Source: Staphylococcus sp. NAM3COL9 (GTDB lineage: Bacteria > Bacillota > Bacilli > Staphylococcales > Staphylococcaceae). Taken from it: 64,000 bases of DNA. The translations under genes and the position numbers were made by a program. A model generated the notes under the pieces. The model did no database searches and was not told where the DNA came from. It was given only the letters and a program-made list of their open reading frames with translations. Every line of letters begins with the position of its first letter. The first letter of the stretch is position 1. The stretch lies in NCBI RefSeq assembly GCF_001431205.1, contig NZ_LGPC01000011.1, forward strand, positions 682,053 to 746,052, written 5' to 3'. Positions 47,527-57,633 of this stretch are shown here, one piece after another.

Positions 47527-47706
47527 AGATGATTTCTCCTTTAAATTCTATGATTTATTTCTGTTTTATTGAAAGACTATTTTAAATTACACTCATTTTT
47601 ACATTGTACAATACTTACTATAAAAATGTGTAGTAAAAATACCTTGTTTTTCATATTTAATTACTCTTTTTATCTTAAATATTACAAGTAACTAAAACAA
47701 CCAAAT

Positions 47707-47735
47707 AAAAAAAGACCTAAATCTTTGTTTAGGTC
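47707..47735 (-). terminator. terminator of xdrA
   Basis: GACCTAAA pairs with TTTAGGTC around a short loop, followed by seven T on the minus strand. Confidence 0.8.
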
Positions 47736-47833
47736 AAGTAGAGTAAAGTGACTAAATCATTCATATACAATTTAAAGTCCCATGTCACCCAATTATATAA
47801 ATAATGATTCTCCTATCACAAAATGAATTAATT

Positions 47834-48298
47834 TTATACGTGCATTAATTCTTCTTTTGATATTCTGCCGAAGTATGTTTCAGCTTCTCTTAATTTAGAC
47901 GTTCCAAATATTGGTTGCGTTTCGTTATTAAGCACACGATAGACATCACTCACTTTATTACTTTGTAAGATGAAACCATTGCGGCTATCAATAGTATTCC
48001 AGTATATGTCACTTGTTGTAGAATGGTTAGGGTATGCACAATGATTACGAGAAATCGTTTGTACCATTTCTAAAGGGTCACAACCAAAAGTACTATTTAA
48101 AACATCTGAATCTCTGAATAATGCACAAATTGATACACACGTAGTCCAGTTAGGTAATACTCTCTCTTTTTCTATTTGAACTAATGTCTTTTTTGAAAGA
48201 CCAATAGTTTGGGCCATCGTATCTTGCGTATAACCTGCTTCAATACGTACCATTTTAAATTTTGTTTGAATTAAATCTGTGAAATGCTGTCTATCCAT
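47834..48298 (-). CDS. xdrA: XRE-family regulator XdrA
   Basis: 154 aa. The helix-turn-helix lies at about residues 14-48 (RIEAGYTQDTMAQTIGLSKKTLVQIEKER). The C-terminal part (TTSDIYWNTIDSRNGFILQ ... ISKEELMHV) is the conserved tail of the staphylococcal protein. In S. aureus XdrA binds the mecA promoter, activates spa and affects beta-lactam resistance and other virulence genes. Gene neighbourhood near airSR agrees. Single gene with its own terminator. Confidence 0.85.
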   Translation of the reverse strand: MDRQHFTDLIQTKFKMVRIEAGYTQDTMAQTIGLSKKTLVQIEKERVLPNWTTCVSICALFRDSDVLNSTFGCDPLEMVQTISRNHCAYPNHSTTSDIYWNTIDSRNGFILQSNKVSDVYRVLNNETQPIFGTSKLREAETYFGRISKEELMHV

Positions 48299-48728
48299 TA
48301 CTTTAATCTACCTTTCATAAAAGAATATTTTATCCGGACACAAGAAATTGCAATAATACACGCTTCTTGAAACACAAATTACATCTTAATACAATTTTCA
48401 AGAAAATAAAAGAGTGAAATGAAATTTTCATTGTTTTTTATCATTGGCGCAATTATCAAAATAATCAATCTTATATCTTATAAATAAGTTACAAATAAAA
48501 AATATCTTAATTGTAAGCGTATTATTTTTGTGAAAAGTGTTATTTTCTCAAATTACTTATTACTCTTTTAAGATAAAAACACTATTAATCATTATAGCCT
48601 ACTTTACCTTTTTACGCATAGAAAAAGATTGAAAATTTTTAAAGTAATTAAATTAAGCTATAATCGTTTACTTTTTTCTGAATTTTCATTATACTCTGAG
48701 TTACTTTTCAAAATTAGAGGTGCTTAAA
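48299..48728. other. 430-base divergent region between xdrA and purU
   Basis: Strongly AT-rich with no ORF worth reporting. It must hold both promoters. I see no riboswitch or clear operator. Confidence 0.3.
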
Positions 48729-49580
48729 ATGGAAGATAAATACATATTACTAGCAACATGTTCAGACAAAGTTGGAATTACATCATTAATCACAAATATC
48801 ATTTCACAATATGATTCTAATATTTTACATTTAGATCATTTTACTGAATACGATCATGCACAAGATGCCGATGGAAAATTATATTTAAGATTTGAATTTA
48901 ATAAAGTACCTTTAGTAAAAGAAGCTTTAGACAAAACACTAAGTGAAAATGGTATTGAATTTAACTTATTCGATAATAGTCATAAAACTAAAATTGCCTT
49001 ATTTGTTTCAAAAGAAGATCATGCTTTTAATGAAGTTTTACTGAGAGTGAAACGTGGAGAAATACCTGCGGAAATTGTTTGTGTTGTCAGTAATCACGAA
49101 AATAATAGACACTTTGCAGAAACGTTTAATATTCCTTTTTATTATGTACCTAGCAACGATGCTAAAGATTTAGTTGAAAAAAACATTTTAGATATTTGTG
49201 CTAAACACGAAATTGAACTCATCGTATTGGCAAAATATATGCAAATTCTAAGTGACGATTTCGTGAGCCAATATCCAAATCAAATCATAAATATCCATCA
49301 TTCCTTCTTACCTTCATTTATTGGAGCAAACCCTTATAAACAAGCTTGGGAACGTGGAGTGAAACTTGTCGGAGCTACGAGTCACTATGTAACATCTGAC
49401 TTAGATGAAGGTCCTATCATTGACCAAGATGTGACGCGTATTAATCATCGTTATAATGTTCAAGACTTAAGAAAAATTGGTCGTCATGTTGAATCAAGTG
49501 TTTTAGCACAAGCCGTTGAATATCATGTACAACACAAAGTAATTGTTACAAAAGGAAATAAAACAATCGTATTTAATTAA
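48729..49580 (+). CDS. purU: formyltetrahydrofolate deformylase
   Basis: 283 aa. An N-terminal ACT domain (about residues 5-85) precedes the formyltransferase-fold hydrolase domain. NIHHSFLPSFIGANPYKQ and GATSHYVTSDLDEGPIIDQ contain the Asn-His-Asp catalytic set. It releases formate from 10-formyl-THF, supplying formate for PurT-type reactions or balancing one-carbon pools. The frame opens at a GTG inside the AGAGGTG ribosome site, so ATG 48729 is the start. I do not recall this gene at this position in S. aureus. Confidence 0.92.
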   Translation: MEDKYILLATCSDKVGITSLITNIISQYDSNILHLDHFTEYDHAQDADGKLYLRFEFNKVPLVKEALDKTLSENGIEFNLFDNSHKTKIALFVSKEDHAFNEVLLRVKRGEIPAEIVCVVSNHENNRHFAETFNIPFYYVPSNDAKDLVEKNILDICAKHEIELIVLAKYMQILSDDFVSQYPNQIINIHHSFLPSFIGANPYKQAWERGVKLVGATSHYVTSDLDEGPIIDQDVTRINHRYNVQDLRKIGRHVESSVLAQAVEYHVQHKVIVTKGNKTIVFN

Positions 49581-49680
49581 TAGTAAAAACAGCGTGTACT
49601 ACTCGCTGTTATCATATTCTCATATATCTTTTTTTAATAATAAATATCAATACCTTCTATTATAAATATGATTTTCAAAA

Positions 49681-49723
49681 GCGAGATAGCACCTAGAATC
49701 TTTAGGCATTATCTCGTTTTTTA
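49681..49723 (+). terminator. terminator of purU
   Basis: GCGAGATA and TATCTCG pair with inner CCTA/TTAGG pairing, followed by a T-run. Confidence 0.75.
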
Positions 49724-49769
49724 TTTACCTTCTCACTATTGAGTGAAGCAATTATATCTTTTTAAATTC

Positions 49770-50030
49770 AACACTATCCAAATGAATACCTTTAATTTTA
49801 ATAGTATCTGTTCTATAACAGTTAATCGAGTGGTCATCTCTGTAATAATATTACTCACTGATTTTCAAATTTTCCACTGTTAATATTTCAATCTTAATTT
49901 GAGTTTTGTACTATCCTGAACATTACCAGATGTCACGTATTTAGCGATGATAAATCTATTTCTATCTACGTAAGCATGTATGAAGCTATTAGCAAATATT
50001 AGAAATTAAGTTTTGTACTATCCTCTAAAC
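49770..50030 (-). pseudogene. decayed coding sequence between purU and the symporter
   Basis: On the minus strand one frame reads SFIHAYVDRNRFIIAKYV then TSGNVQDSTKLKLRLKY and stops. A shift by one base near 49890 leads into LTVENLKISE, a TAA, then in the same frame YYYRDDHSINCYRTDTIK and IKGIHLDSVEFKKI ending at TAA. The run of coding-like residues broken by a frameshift and stop suggests a dead gene, origin unknown. The 15-base word GTTTTGTACTATCCT occurs twice, near 49903 and 50009. Confidence 0.45.
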
Positions 50031-50062
50031 TAGTAGCTATATATATTTATAAATTGGCATTC

Positions 50063-50105
50063 AAAAAAGCCTTCCATTCAAATAATCGAATGGAAGGCTT
50101 TTTTA
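50063..50105 (-). terminator. terminator of the dicarboxylate symporter gene
   Basis: AAGCCTTCCATTC pairs with GAATGGAAGGCTT around a seven-base loop, T-runs on both sides. Confidence 0.88.
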
Positions 50106-50124
50106 TTAAAATATCATTAATGCT

Positions 50125-51411
50125 TTATGCTTGAGCTTTTTTAGCAGCATCTTTTCTGTCTGCTGCGTTTGAAATAATTAATGCACAAGCTGCGTCACCA
50201 GTAATATTTACGGAAGTTCTTGTCATATCTAACAATCTATCTATACCTAAAATAATACCAATTGCTGCTGGATCTAGTCCCACTGCATTTAATACCATTG
50301 CTAGCATAATTAAACCAACACCCGGCACACCTGCAGTTCCAATTGATGCTACAACTGCAATCACTACTACAGTAATAAGTTGTCCAACTGATAGGTCCAC
50401 GCCTGAAATTTGAGCAATAAAAATAGTTGCTACCCCTTGCATAATTGCTGTACCATCCATATTAATTGTCGCACCTAAAGGTTGAACAAAGGAGGCAATT
50501 TCAGGTCTCACACCCATTTTCTTCGTACATCTTAGTGAAACTGGTAACGTTGCTGTTGAACTAGAAGCACTAAATCCAAGCGAAATCGCTGGGATAAAAT
50601 CTTTAAAGAATTGTAATGGACTTGTTTTTCCCATGAATTTAACTGCTGAACCGTAAACCACGAAGAAATGAATTGCGAGTGCTAACAGTACGATAAAGAA
50701 GTACATACCTAATTGTTTAATTGCACCAAAACCAGCCCCTGTAAAAGCATGTGCAACTAAACCAAACGTACCAATTGGTGCAAAGACACTCATAATCATT
50801 GTCACGATATACATGAGTACCTCGTTGGTTTGTTCAAAAAACTTATGTACCATTTGTGCTTTGGAACCGACCATAATAATACCGACCCCAATAAAAATAG
50901 CGAATGTAATGATTTGAAGCATATTTTCATCAGTCATTGATTGTAATGGATTCTTTGGAAATAAATTAATTAAAGTTTGATCAAACGATTGACCGGCTGC
51001 AGCGCTTTGTGAGCCCTCTTCTTTATCTAAAGTTTTTTGATAACTAGAAACGTCGTCGCTTTTTAATAAATCTGATTTACCTTCCCCTGGATTAAATATT
51101 AATGCCAAAGCTATACCAATTGTAATTGCTAAAGCCGTAGTTGTTAAAAAGAATGTAATTGTTTTCAAACCTATACCACCGAGCAGTTTCGGGTCCCCAA
51201 CCCCAACTACACCTAATACGATTGACACAAAAACTACTGGCACTACTAACATAAATATTAAATTCAAGAAAATTTGTCCAATAACATTAAACACGTATTT
51301 ATCAACATTAATAACGAATCCAGACTGTGCAAACATATTAAAAATTGAACCAATGGTAATACCTAATATTAATGCTATGACAATCTTCATTGAAAGGTTT
51401 TTAGTTTTCAT
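50125..51411 (-). CDS. gltT: sodium/proton:glutamate-aspartate (dicarboxylate) symporter
   Basis: 428 aa membrane transporter of the DAACS family. Hairpin motif SASSSTATLPVSLRC near residues 279-293, NMDGTAIMQGVATIF near 313-327 and the closing RLLDMTRTSVNITGD near 390-404 form the ligand and cation sites. Substrate likely glutamate and aspartate; other C4-dicarboxylates are possible. GGGGGATAATGCA precedes the ATG. Single gene. Confidence 0.87.
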   Translation of the reverse strand: MKTKNLSMKIVIALILGITIGSIFNMFAQSGFVINVDKYVFNVIGQIFLNLIFMLVVPVVFVSIVLGVVGVGDPKLLGGIGLKTITFFLTTTALAITIGIALALIFNPGEGKSDLLKSDDVSSYQKTLDKEEGSQSAAAGQSFDQTLINLFPKNPLQSMTDENMLQIITFAIFIGVGIIMVGSKAQMVHKFFEQTNEVLMYIVTMIMSVFAPIGTFGLVAHAFTGAGFGAIKQLGMYFFIVLLALAIHFFVVYGSAVKFMGKTSPLQFFKDFIPAISLGFSASSSTATLPVSLRCTKKMGVRPEIASFVQPLGATINMDGTAIMQGVATIFIAQISGVDLSVGQLITVVVIAVVASIGTAGVPGVGLIMLAMVLNAVGLDPAAIGIILGIDRLLDMTRTSVNITGDAACALIISNAADRKDAAKKAQA

Positions 51412-51531
51412 TGCATTATCCCCCTATTGTTTATTACTCTGTATTATATAGTAATATAATATAATTAAAAGCAAAATTTGAAAATAATGACAAAAAAATG
51501 AATACGCTTCCAATACTGTGACTTCGCTATA

Positions 51532-52155
51532 TTAAATGAGTTTGTTTTGCATCGCATATATCGCTGCTTGTGTGCGATCAGTTACTTGAAGTTTGTTAAA
51601 AATATGGCTTACGTGTGTTTTTATAGTTTTCTCAGAAACAAATAATGTTTCTGCAATTTCTTTATTTGTTTTACCTTTAGCCATCTCTGCCAATACTTCA
51701 GATTCACGCTTTGATAATTTATTAGTAAAGTGCGGCTTTTTATTCACCGCTTCTATGACACTTTGCGCTTGAGGGTGTATCATTTTCTCACCTGAAAGTA
51801 CTTTCTTAATTGTTTTTATTAATTGATCAGGCTCAACGTCTTTCATCTCGTATCCGTCTGCACCCTTATTAATAGCAGAAATTACATGCTCATCGTCTAC
51901 ATAACTTGTAAGTACTAATATTTTCACTTCTGGATATGTTTTTTTCATTATTTCTGTAATTTCAATACCATTCATTTCAGGCATAACTAAATCTAATAAT
52001 ACAATATCAGGTAATTCATTTGTTTCTAAATATTCAAAGAAAGATTTACCGTCTGAAAATCCTCCTATTACATCTATATCGTCAACAGTAGATAGTAGGA
52101 ATTCTAATCCTTGTCTTACGATATGATGATCATCCACGAGTATAATTCGATGCAT
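51532..52155 (-). CDS. airR: response regulator AirR (YhcZ)
   Basis: 207 aa NarL/LuxR-type regulator. Receiver domain with phosphoacceptor Asp55 in VLLDLVMPEMNG and LVLTSYVDDEHV; the DNA-binding domain begins at LSKRESEVLAEMAKGKTNKE. Partner of AirS, 20 bases downstream of it. In S. aureus AirSR senses oxygen and redox state and controls nitrate respiration, cap, pls and cell-wall genes. Confidence 0.88.
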   Translation of the reverse strand: MHRIILVDDHHIVRQGLEFLLSTVDDIDVIGGFSDGKSFFEYLETNELPDIVLLDLVMPEMNGIEITEIMKKTYPEVKILVLTSYVDDEHVISAINKGADGYEMKDVEPDQLIKTIKKVLSGEKMIHPQAQSVIEAVNKKPHFTNKLSKRESEVLAEMAKGKTNKEIAETLFVSEKTIKTHVSHIFNKLQVTDRTQAAIYAMQNKLI

Positions 52156-52175
52156 GCTAAACTTCCTTTCAAAAA

Positions 52176-53285
52176 CTATAATGGAACTGCTATATGAATT
52201 GTAGTGCCTTTATTTTGAGTTGAATCTATTTCTAATTTACCATTAATCATTTTTGTACGCTGTCTCATATTACTTAAACCATGAGAATCTGGGGGATTGG
52301 ATTTATTAATATTAAATCCCTTGCCATGATCTACGATATTAATAGTTAAAAAACTATCTTTTTGAACTAGCGATAAATTTATTTCTGTGGTACCACCATG
52401 TTTTTTCGTATTATTCATTGCTTCTTGTATCATACGGTAAATATTTTCTTCAATTATACTTGGTAGATTAATCAGACCATCTACTTTAACAGTTAATTCA
52501 AGTTGTAAAAGCTTGCTGTATTTTTTTAGAGCGTTAACTAAACCTTGTTCTAGTCCGACTGGCTTTAACTGCCAAATCAAGGCACGCATCTCGTTAACTG
52601 CTTGTTGGCTTGTTTGTTCTATTACTTGAAAAGCTTTGCGTGATACTTCTTCATTAGTGATTCCTTCAGCTGCATGGGCTGTTAATTTCACAGAAAAGAG
52701 CATTTGATTCACTGAATCATGTAAGTCTCTTGCTAAGCGATTTCGTTCACTTATACGAGCTGCTTCTTTTTCTTGATCCGTTAGCCATATACGTTTAATT
52801 GCAGAGCCAATTTGAAACGCTACAGACTCTAGCATTTCCAAATCTTCTTCACTATAATGCGTTGTATGTGGTGTAGCAACGTTTAATAATCCGAATTGTT
52901 CATCTCCTGATCTAAGCGGTACAGTTGCATGATGCGTGACACCATCAGTTTCATCATGATATGCACGGTTTGCAAGGTTGATACGCGAACAATTAATGAT
53001 ATTAGATGCTTTGGTCAGTTTCTTGTTTTGATAGGCTTGAACACACCAACACGTGCCTTCACACATATATTTACAGTTTTGTTTAGCTAATGCGCCTGGT
53101 AGATCTATATGAGATACAAGTTCATGTTGACCTGAATCATCGATAAAGAAAATCCAGCCTGTTGTAAATTCACTTCCTTGAATTAAAGACTTCAATGCAC
53201 CTTGCATCATACTATATGTTTCTGTTTCCACATTTAAAAATTCTGCAATTTCTTTTAATAAAGCAAGTCTAGTCGGTTTTTCCAT
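52176..53285 (-). CDS. airS: oxygen-sensing histidine kinase AirS (YhcY)
   Basis: 369 aa cytoplasmic kinase without membrane helices. A GAF domain (about 20-165) contains the cysteine cluster C71-K-Y-M-C75-E-G-T-C79-W-C81, which in S. aureus AirS holds an oxygen-sensitive [2Fe-2S] cluster. The phosphoacceptor His189 is in RLARDLHDSVNQ, followed by the HATPase domain (NTKKHGG, GKGFNI, GLSNMRQR). All four cysteines are kept. Confidence 0.9.
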   Translation of the reverse strand: MEKPTRLALLKEIAEFLNVETETYSMMQGALKSLIQGSEFTTGWIFFIDDSGQHELVSHIDLPGALAKQNCKYMCEGTCWCVQAYQNKKLTKASNIINCSRINLANRAYHDETDGVTHHATVPLRSGDEQFGLLNVATPHTTHYSEEDLEMLESVAFQIGSAIKRIWLTDQEKEAARISERNRLARDLHDSVNQMLFSVKLTAHAAEGITNEEVSRKAFQVIEQTSQQAVNEMRALIWQLKPVGLEQGLVNALKKYSKLLQLELTVKVDGLINLPSIIEENIYRMIQEAMNNTKKHGGTTEINLSLVQKDSFLTINIVDHGKGFNINKSNPPDSHGLSNMRQRTKMINGKLEIDSTQNKGTTIHIAVPL

Positions 53286-53481
53286 TTAACCAGTCCATTC
53301 TTTTATACAATATTACTTTACATACATTATACAGCCTCACAAACTAATTGAAAAATACAGTTATTATTTACCTTTAAAATGATTTAAATAACAATAAAAT
53401 AAATTTCATAGAATTACTATGTCTAATATTTTTAACACGTTGTTTATGGTATGATTATATATGATAATCAAGGAGGATACT

Positions 53482-54309
53482 ATGAAATTTGAAATCCCTA
53501 TTAAATATAATCAATTAACATTGAGAGAAATTTTTCAACAATTGCACTTACCTAAAAAAGACTTACATAACTTAAATATGTCTAAGTCAATTACAATTAA
53601 CGATGAACCTGCAACTTTAATGTCTAAAGTAAACACTGGTGATGTAGCTTATATTCCTACACCAGAAGAAGTGAGCAATTATTTACCAAGTTATCGCTAT
53701 GCTCAAATTTATTACGAAGATGATGACATCGCTGTTGTGATGAAGCCAAAAGGCGTTAAAACACACCCGAATGATTTAAAAGAAAGTAATACATTAATGA
53801 ATCATGTTATCTATACAGTCAAAAGTGATTACGTTGAGCCAATACATCGCTTAGACCAAGAAACGGTTGGTTTATTGATTGTTGCTAAAAATCCATTAAT
53901 GAAGAAAATTTTAGACCGTATGCTAGAAGAAAATGAAATAGACCGTGTTTATAAAGCAAATGTGCACAGTTTATTACCTATCAAACCACAAACGATTGAT
54001 ATGCCAATAGGCAAAGATAAATTCCACTCTAACAAACGTAGAGTGTCACCTACCGGACAAACTGCAATTACACATATCATTAATTCTAAAATGATTAAGG
54101 AAGATGTAAGTGAAGTAGATTTGAAATTAGATACCGGTAGAACCCACCAAATTCGCGTTCACTTAGCTGAAATTGGTCATCCAGTAATTGGTGATCCATT
54201 ATATGGTAATTCAACATTAAGACAGCTTCAATTAAATAGTTATAAAATTGAATTTATTCATCCACTTACTCAAAAAACGATTTCAGTAAGTATGGACGAT
54301 GAAATATAA
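53482..54309 (+). CDS. RluA/RluD-family RNA pseudouridine synthase
   Basis: 275 aa. An S4-like N-terminal RNA-binding segment is followed by the catalytic domain with the signature HRLDQETVGLLIVAKN carrying the active Asp, and GRTHQIRVHLAEIGHPVIGDPLYG. Which rRNA or tRNA uridine is modified is not evident. The frame opens at 53461, but CAAGGAGGATACT before ATG 53482 decides the start. Divergent from airS. Confidence 0.88.
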   Translation: MKFEIPIKYNQLTLREIFQQLHLPKKDLHNLNMSKSITINDEPATLMSKVNTGDVAYIPTPEEVSNYLPSYRYAQIYYEDDDIAVVMKPKGVKTHPNDLKESNTLMNHVIYTVKSDYVEPIHRLDQETVGLLIVAKNPLMKKILDRMLEENEIDRVYKANVHSLLPIKPQTIDMPIGKDKFHSNKRRVSPTGQTAITHIINSKMIKEDVSEVDLKLDTGRTHQIRVHLAEIGHPVIGDPLYGNSTLRQLQLNSYKIEFIHPLTQKTISVSMDDEI

Positions 54310-54327
54310 ATCATATGAATTGGATAC

Positions 54328-54369
54328 AAAAAAGCCAACGCGTTCTATTTGAGAACCGTTGGCTTTTTA
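54328..54369. terminator. bidirectional terminator after the pseudouridine synthase gene
   Basis: AAAAAGCCAACG and CGTTGGCTTTTT pair, with inner GTTCT/AGAAC pairing around the loop. It also serves fumC from the other side. Confidence 0.88.
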
Positions 54370-54378
54370 ATATTATAT

Positions 54379-55764
54379 TTATTTTGGTTCAACCATATCT
54401 TCAGGTTTAATCCATTGATCGAATTGTTCTTCAGTCAAATGACCTGATTGTACCGCAGATTCTTTTAATGTAAGTCCTTCACGATGTGCTTTTTTAGCAA
54501 TACTTGCAGCATTTTCATATCCAATATGTGGATTTAAAGCAGTCACTAGCATTAATGATTGATTTAAATAATTATCTATATTTTCAGGAATTGGCTCAAT
54601 ACCAACTGCACAATTATCATTAAATGTTTGCATGCCATCTGCTAATAAATAGATAGATTGTAATGTATTATGCAAGATGACAGGTTTATACACATTAAGC
54701 TCAAAATTACCTTGAGAACTTCCGATACCTACTGCAGTATCGTTACCCATAACTTGAACTGCTACCATTGTTAACATTTCACATTGTGTAGGGTTTACTT
54801 TTCCTGGCATGATAGATGAACCAGGTTCATTTTCAGGAATAGATAATTCAGCAAGCCCTGCACGTGGGCCTGATGCTAGCCATCTTATATCATTAGCAAT
54901 TTTCATTAAGTCAGTTGCTAATGCTTTTAAAGTACCATGTAATTGAACCACTTCATCGTGTGCAGTTAAAGCATGGAATTTATTCTCAGATGATACAAAT
55001 GCATAACCTGTATTTTCTGAAATGAATTTAGCTACTTTATCGCCAAATTCAGGATGCGCATTAATACCTGTACCTACAGCTGTACCGCCAATCGCTAAAT
55101 TTAAAATGTGTGCTTTTGATTCACCTAACAACGTTTCACATTTATCAAGCATGAAACGCCATCCGCTAATTTCTTGTCCTAAACGAATAGGCGTTGCATC
55201 TTGTAAGTGCGTACGTCCAATTTTTATAATATCGCTAAATTGTTCTTCTTTTTCTTTAAAAGTATCACGTAACGCTTTTAAAGCTGGTTCAAGTTTTGTT
55301 TCTACTTCATTATATAATGCAACATGCATTGCTGTTGGGAATGTGTCATTTGAACTTTGTGATTTATTAACGTCATCATTAGGGTGAATCGTTTCATCAC
55401 TGCCTTGTGATTTTAAATATTCATTAGCTACATAGCTCACAACTTCGTTTACATTCATATTACTCTGTGTGCCACTACCTGTTTGCCAAACCACTAATGG
55501 GAAATGTTCATCTAGCTCTTTATTAATGACACGGTCACAAGCATAAATAATAGCATTTTTTTTAGCATCTGATAGTTTTCCTAATTCATTGTTAGCTAAA
55601 GCTGCTCCTCTTTTTAACTGAGCAAATCCGTAAACAACTTCAATTGGCATTTGTTCTTTACCTACTGGAAAGTTACGTTTACTTCTTTCTGTTTGAGCAC
55701 CCCAATATTTTTCTGCAGGTACTTCAATTTCACCGAATGTATCATGTTCAATTCTAACTGACAT
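54379..55764 (-). CDS. fumC: fumarate hydratase, class II
   Basis: 461 aa TCA-cycle enzyme interconverting fumarate and malate, iron-independent type. The superfamily signature [16 protein letters not shown], the [12 protein letters not shown] segment and [16 protein letters not shown] are present. Normal length, ATG behind AAGGGGAGAAT. Single gene. Confidence 0.96.
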   Translation of the reverse strand: MSVRIEHDTFGEIEVPAEKYWGAQTERSKRNFPVGKEQMPIEVVYGFAQLKRGAALANNELGKLSDAKKNAIIYACDRVINKELDEHFPLVVWQTGSGTQSNMNVNEVVSYVANEYLKSQGSDETIHPNDDVNKSQSSNDTFPTAMHVALYNEVETKLEPALKALRDTFKEKEEQFSDIIKIGRTHLQDATPIRLGQEISGWRFMLDKCETLLGESKAHILNLAIGGTAVGTGINAHPEFGDKVAKFISENTGYAFVSSENKFHALTAHDEVVQLHGTLKALATDLMKIANDIRWLASGPRAGLAELSIPENEPGSSIMPGKVNPTQCEMLTMVAVQVMGNDTAVGIGSSQGNFELNVYKPVILHNTLQSIYLLADGMQTFNDNCAVGIEPIPENIDNYLNQSLMLVTALNPHIGYENAASIAKKAHREGLTLKESAVQSGHLTEEQFDQWIKPEDMVEPK

Positions 55765-55924
55765 TTCATATTCTCCCCTTCACTATTCGTTATTCAGCTT
55801 TAGTATAGCATTAATTATTTTAAAGGGGCAATCGTATTATAGAGCGTTTACATATTATTTTATTTTAAACTGAATTTATGAGTTATTATTTTACCTTATT
55901 AACTAGAACCCTTCACTTTTTCAT

Positions 55925-55966
55925 AAAAAATACCGTCAAAAATCAATGAGATTTTACGGCATTTTT
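55925..55966 (-). terminator. terminator of the 138-aa membrane protein gene
   Basis: AATGCCGTAAAATC and a slightly bulged complementary arm (ATACCGTC...AAATC) pair, with a T-rich end. Confidence 0.65.
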
Positions 55967-56010
55967 ATTAACTATCTTATTTTTTATAAATCATCCAACA
56001 GCTATGAAGT

Positions 56011-56427
56011 TTAGCTTTCTTTAGTAATGTTTATTTTGTTGAATTGTACTTTTGCTGCTTGTATTACGCCTACTGCCGTTAATATAAGTAGAATCGCACC
56101 GATAACCATAGTAACAGGACTAATCATAACTAATGTACCTAAGAATCCAGTTAAACCACTATAAAAATCTCCTAATGGTTTAAACAACAATACACTTATT
56201 ACAATACAACATATCACACTTATAATAATTCCAGTTTGATTACCTTTAACGAACGTTGAAGCATTAACTTGATCAACAAGTCCACGAGATAAATTTATCT
56301 GTAATTTTATAACTTTAAACAACACGGGTAAGTAGAGTGCACCAATCGCCATAGGAAAACCTTTAATAGAAATTAAATTAACAATGACAGCACTAATCAT
56401 AATGTATTTCCAATACTTACTTAACAT
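56011..56427 (-). CDS. 138-aa membrane protein, unknown
   Basis: Four predicted transmembrane helices (about 7-22, 27-42, 67-85, 91-122) and a short basic tail. No family recognised. GGAGACTTATACAT precedes the start. Separate transcription unit from its neighbours. Confidence 0.65.
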   Translation of the reverse strand: MLSKYWKYIMISAVIVNLISIKGFPMAIGALYLPVLFKVIKLQINLSRGLVDQVNASTFVKGNQTGIIISVICCIVISVLLFKPLGDFYSGLTGFLGTLVMISPVTMVIGAILLILTAVGVIQAAKVQFNKINITKES

Positions 56428-56585
56428 ATGTATAAGTCTCCTTAAATCCCATAATGATTTAATAATAACACATTCACTTTTAACTTGGCATTTCTTTTTA
56501 AATTAAAAATAATTTATCGTATTATTGATAATCGAAACGGTTTGATTTTCATTTTCTCTAAACTTCCATTTCTAAATTTCGACGT

Positions 56586-56631
56586 AAAAAACAGCACTTT
56601 GTGAATAGAGATTCCACAAAGTGCTGTTTTA
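56586..56631 (-). terminator. terminator of the 63-aa acidic protein gene
   Basis: AAACAGCACTTTGTG pairs perfectly with CACAAAGTGCTGTTT around an 11-base loop. Confidence 0.85.
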
Positions 56632-56634
56632 AAA

Positions 56635-56826
56635 CTAATTTTTTAAATCTGAACGGACTTCTGAGTCATGAGATTTATTTAACTTATCCTCATCATTTTC
56701 CTCAGAAATTTGTTCCATTTCCTTACCAAGTTCTACTACATCCTCGTAGTCACTGACCATTTCATTTTCAGGCTCAGGTTCAGATAAATCATTTTGTAAA
56801 TGTTTATTATTCTTTTCATTTGCCAT
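56635..56826 (-). CDS. 63-aa acidic hydrophilic protein, unknown
   Basis: Highly charged small protein (MANEKNNKHLQNDLSEPEPE ... EVRSDLKN), likely unstructured. The frame opens three codons earlier; GGGGTGAT fits ATG 56826 best. It follows the isomerase-fold gene by 23 bases and probably shares its transcript. Function unknown. Confidence 0.65.
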   Translation of the reverse strand: MANEKNNKHLQNDLSEPEPENEMVSDYEDVVELGKEMEQISEENDEDKLNKSHDSEVRSDLKN

Positions 56827-56849
56827 ACCTATCACCCCACATTTATATA

Positions 56850-57449
56850 TTAAGCAAAACGTGCTGTGAAATAATGTCTTACATCTTCAGGTAATCCTTC
56901 TGCTGCCGCTTCATCTAATACCACATTTACCATACGATGTGCTTTTAAATCTGAAGGTTCGAAGTTTGTTTTACCATTTTCTTCATATAATTTGTGCACA
57001 ATTTCTTTTTTGTCAGCGCCTGTGATGATTAAAATAACTTCACGTGCTGAAAATAGACCTTGTTTCACGTTTACGTTCAATTTACCATTAGTATCAATTG
57101 ACAGTACTTGTGTAATCAATTTACCTTTATTTTCTTTTGTTTTAATTTTATCACCAATAAATGATTCAGTGTCTTCATTAAATGAAACACTATAAATTTG
57201 ACCTTCAGGTACACCTAAAGCTTCAAAATAAGATTTATTATCATCATAATCTAAAATATTAATTTGACTAAAGTCTACAGGATGATTATCTACGTTTTTC
57301 TTTAATTCATCTAATACTGGTGAATTATCATTAGAAAGGTGTACGCCTGCAATTGTTGTCGGATTGTTGTTAAATTGTTTTCTTAAGATATCTGCAGTAT
57401 ATTCAGCTACATTTTTTTCATTTTCTAAAACTTTAAAGTTCATTGCCAT
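56850..57449 (-). CDS. NagB/RpiA-fold (6-phosphogluconolactonase / glucosamine-6-P isomerase-like) protein
   Basis: 199 aa. Sequence layout FKVLENEKNVAEYTADILRK, TIAGVHLSNDNSPVLDEL and ILDYDDNKSYFEALGVP fits the SugarP isomerase superfamily, but the usual active-site LGxGxDGHxAS loop is replaced by LITQVLSIDTNGKLNVNV, so activity is doubtful. The open frame extends far upstream to 57536; GAGGAGTGTAATTACT places the start at ATG 57449. Confidence 0.7.
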   Translation of the reverse strand: MAMNFKVLENEKNVAEYTADILRKQFNNNPTTIAGVHLSNDNSPVLDELKKNVDNHPVDFSQINILDYDDNKSYFEALGVPEGQIYSVSFNEDTESFIGDKIKTKENKGKLITQVLSIDTNGKLNVNVKQGLFSAREVILIITGADKKEIVHKLYEENGKTNFEPSDLKAHRMVNVVLDEAAAEGLPEDVRHYFTARFA

Positions 57450-57633
57450 AGTAATTACACTCCTCTTTTTTATTAAGACGCGTTCTAGCATTATTTTTAT
57501 TAATACCCTTGATGTAATGGAGGTAAACCACAACATTACTCATGTACCAATTTGATTAATTAAATGCTAAATTATAAGACTTATCTCTATTATACAAATC
57601 TATCACATTATTTTCATTCATTTAGCGCATTTA

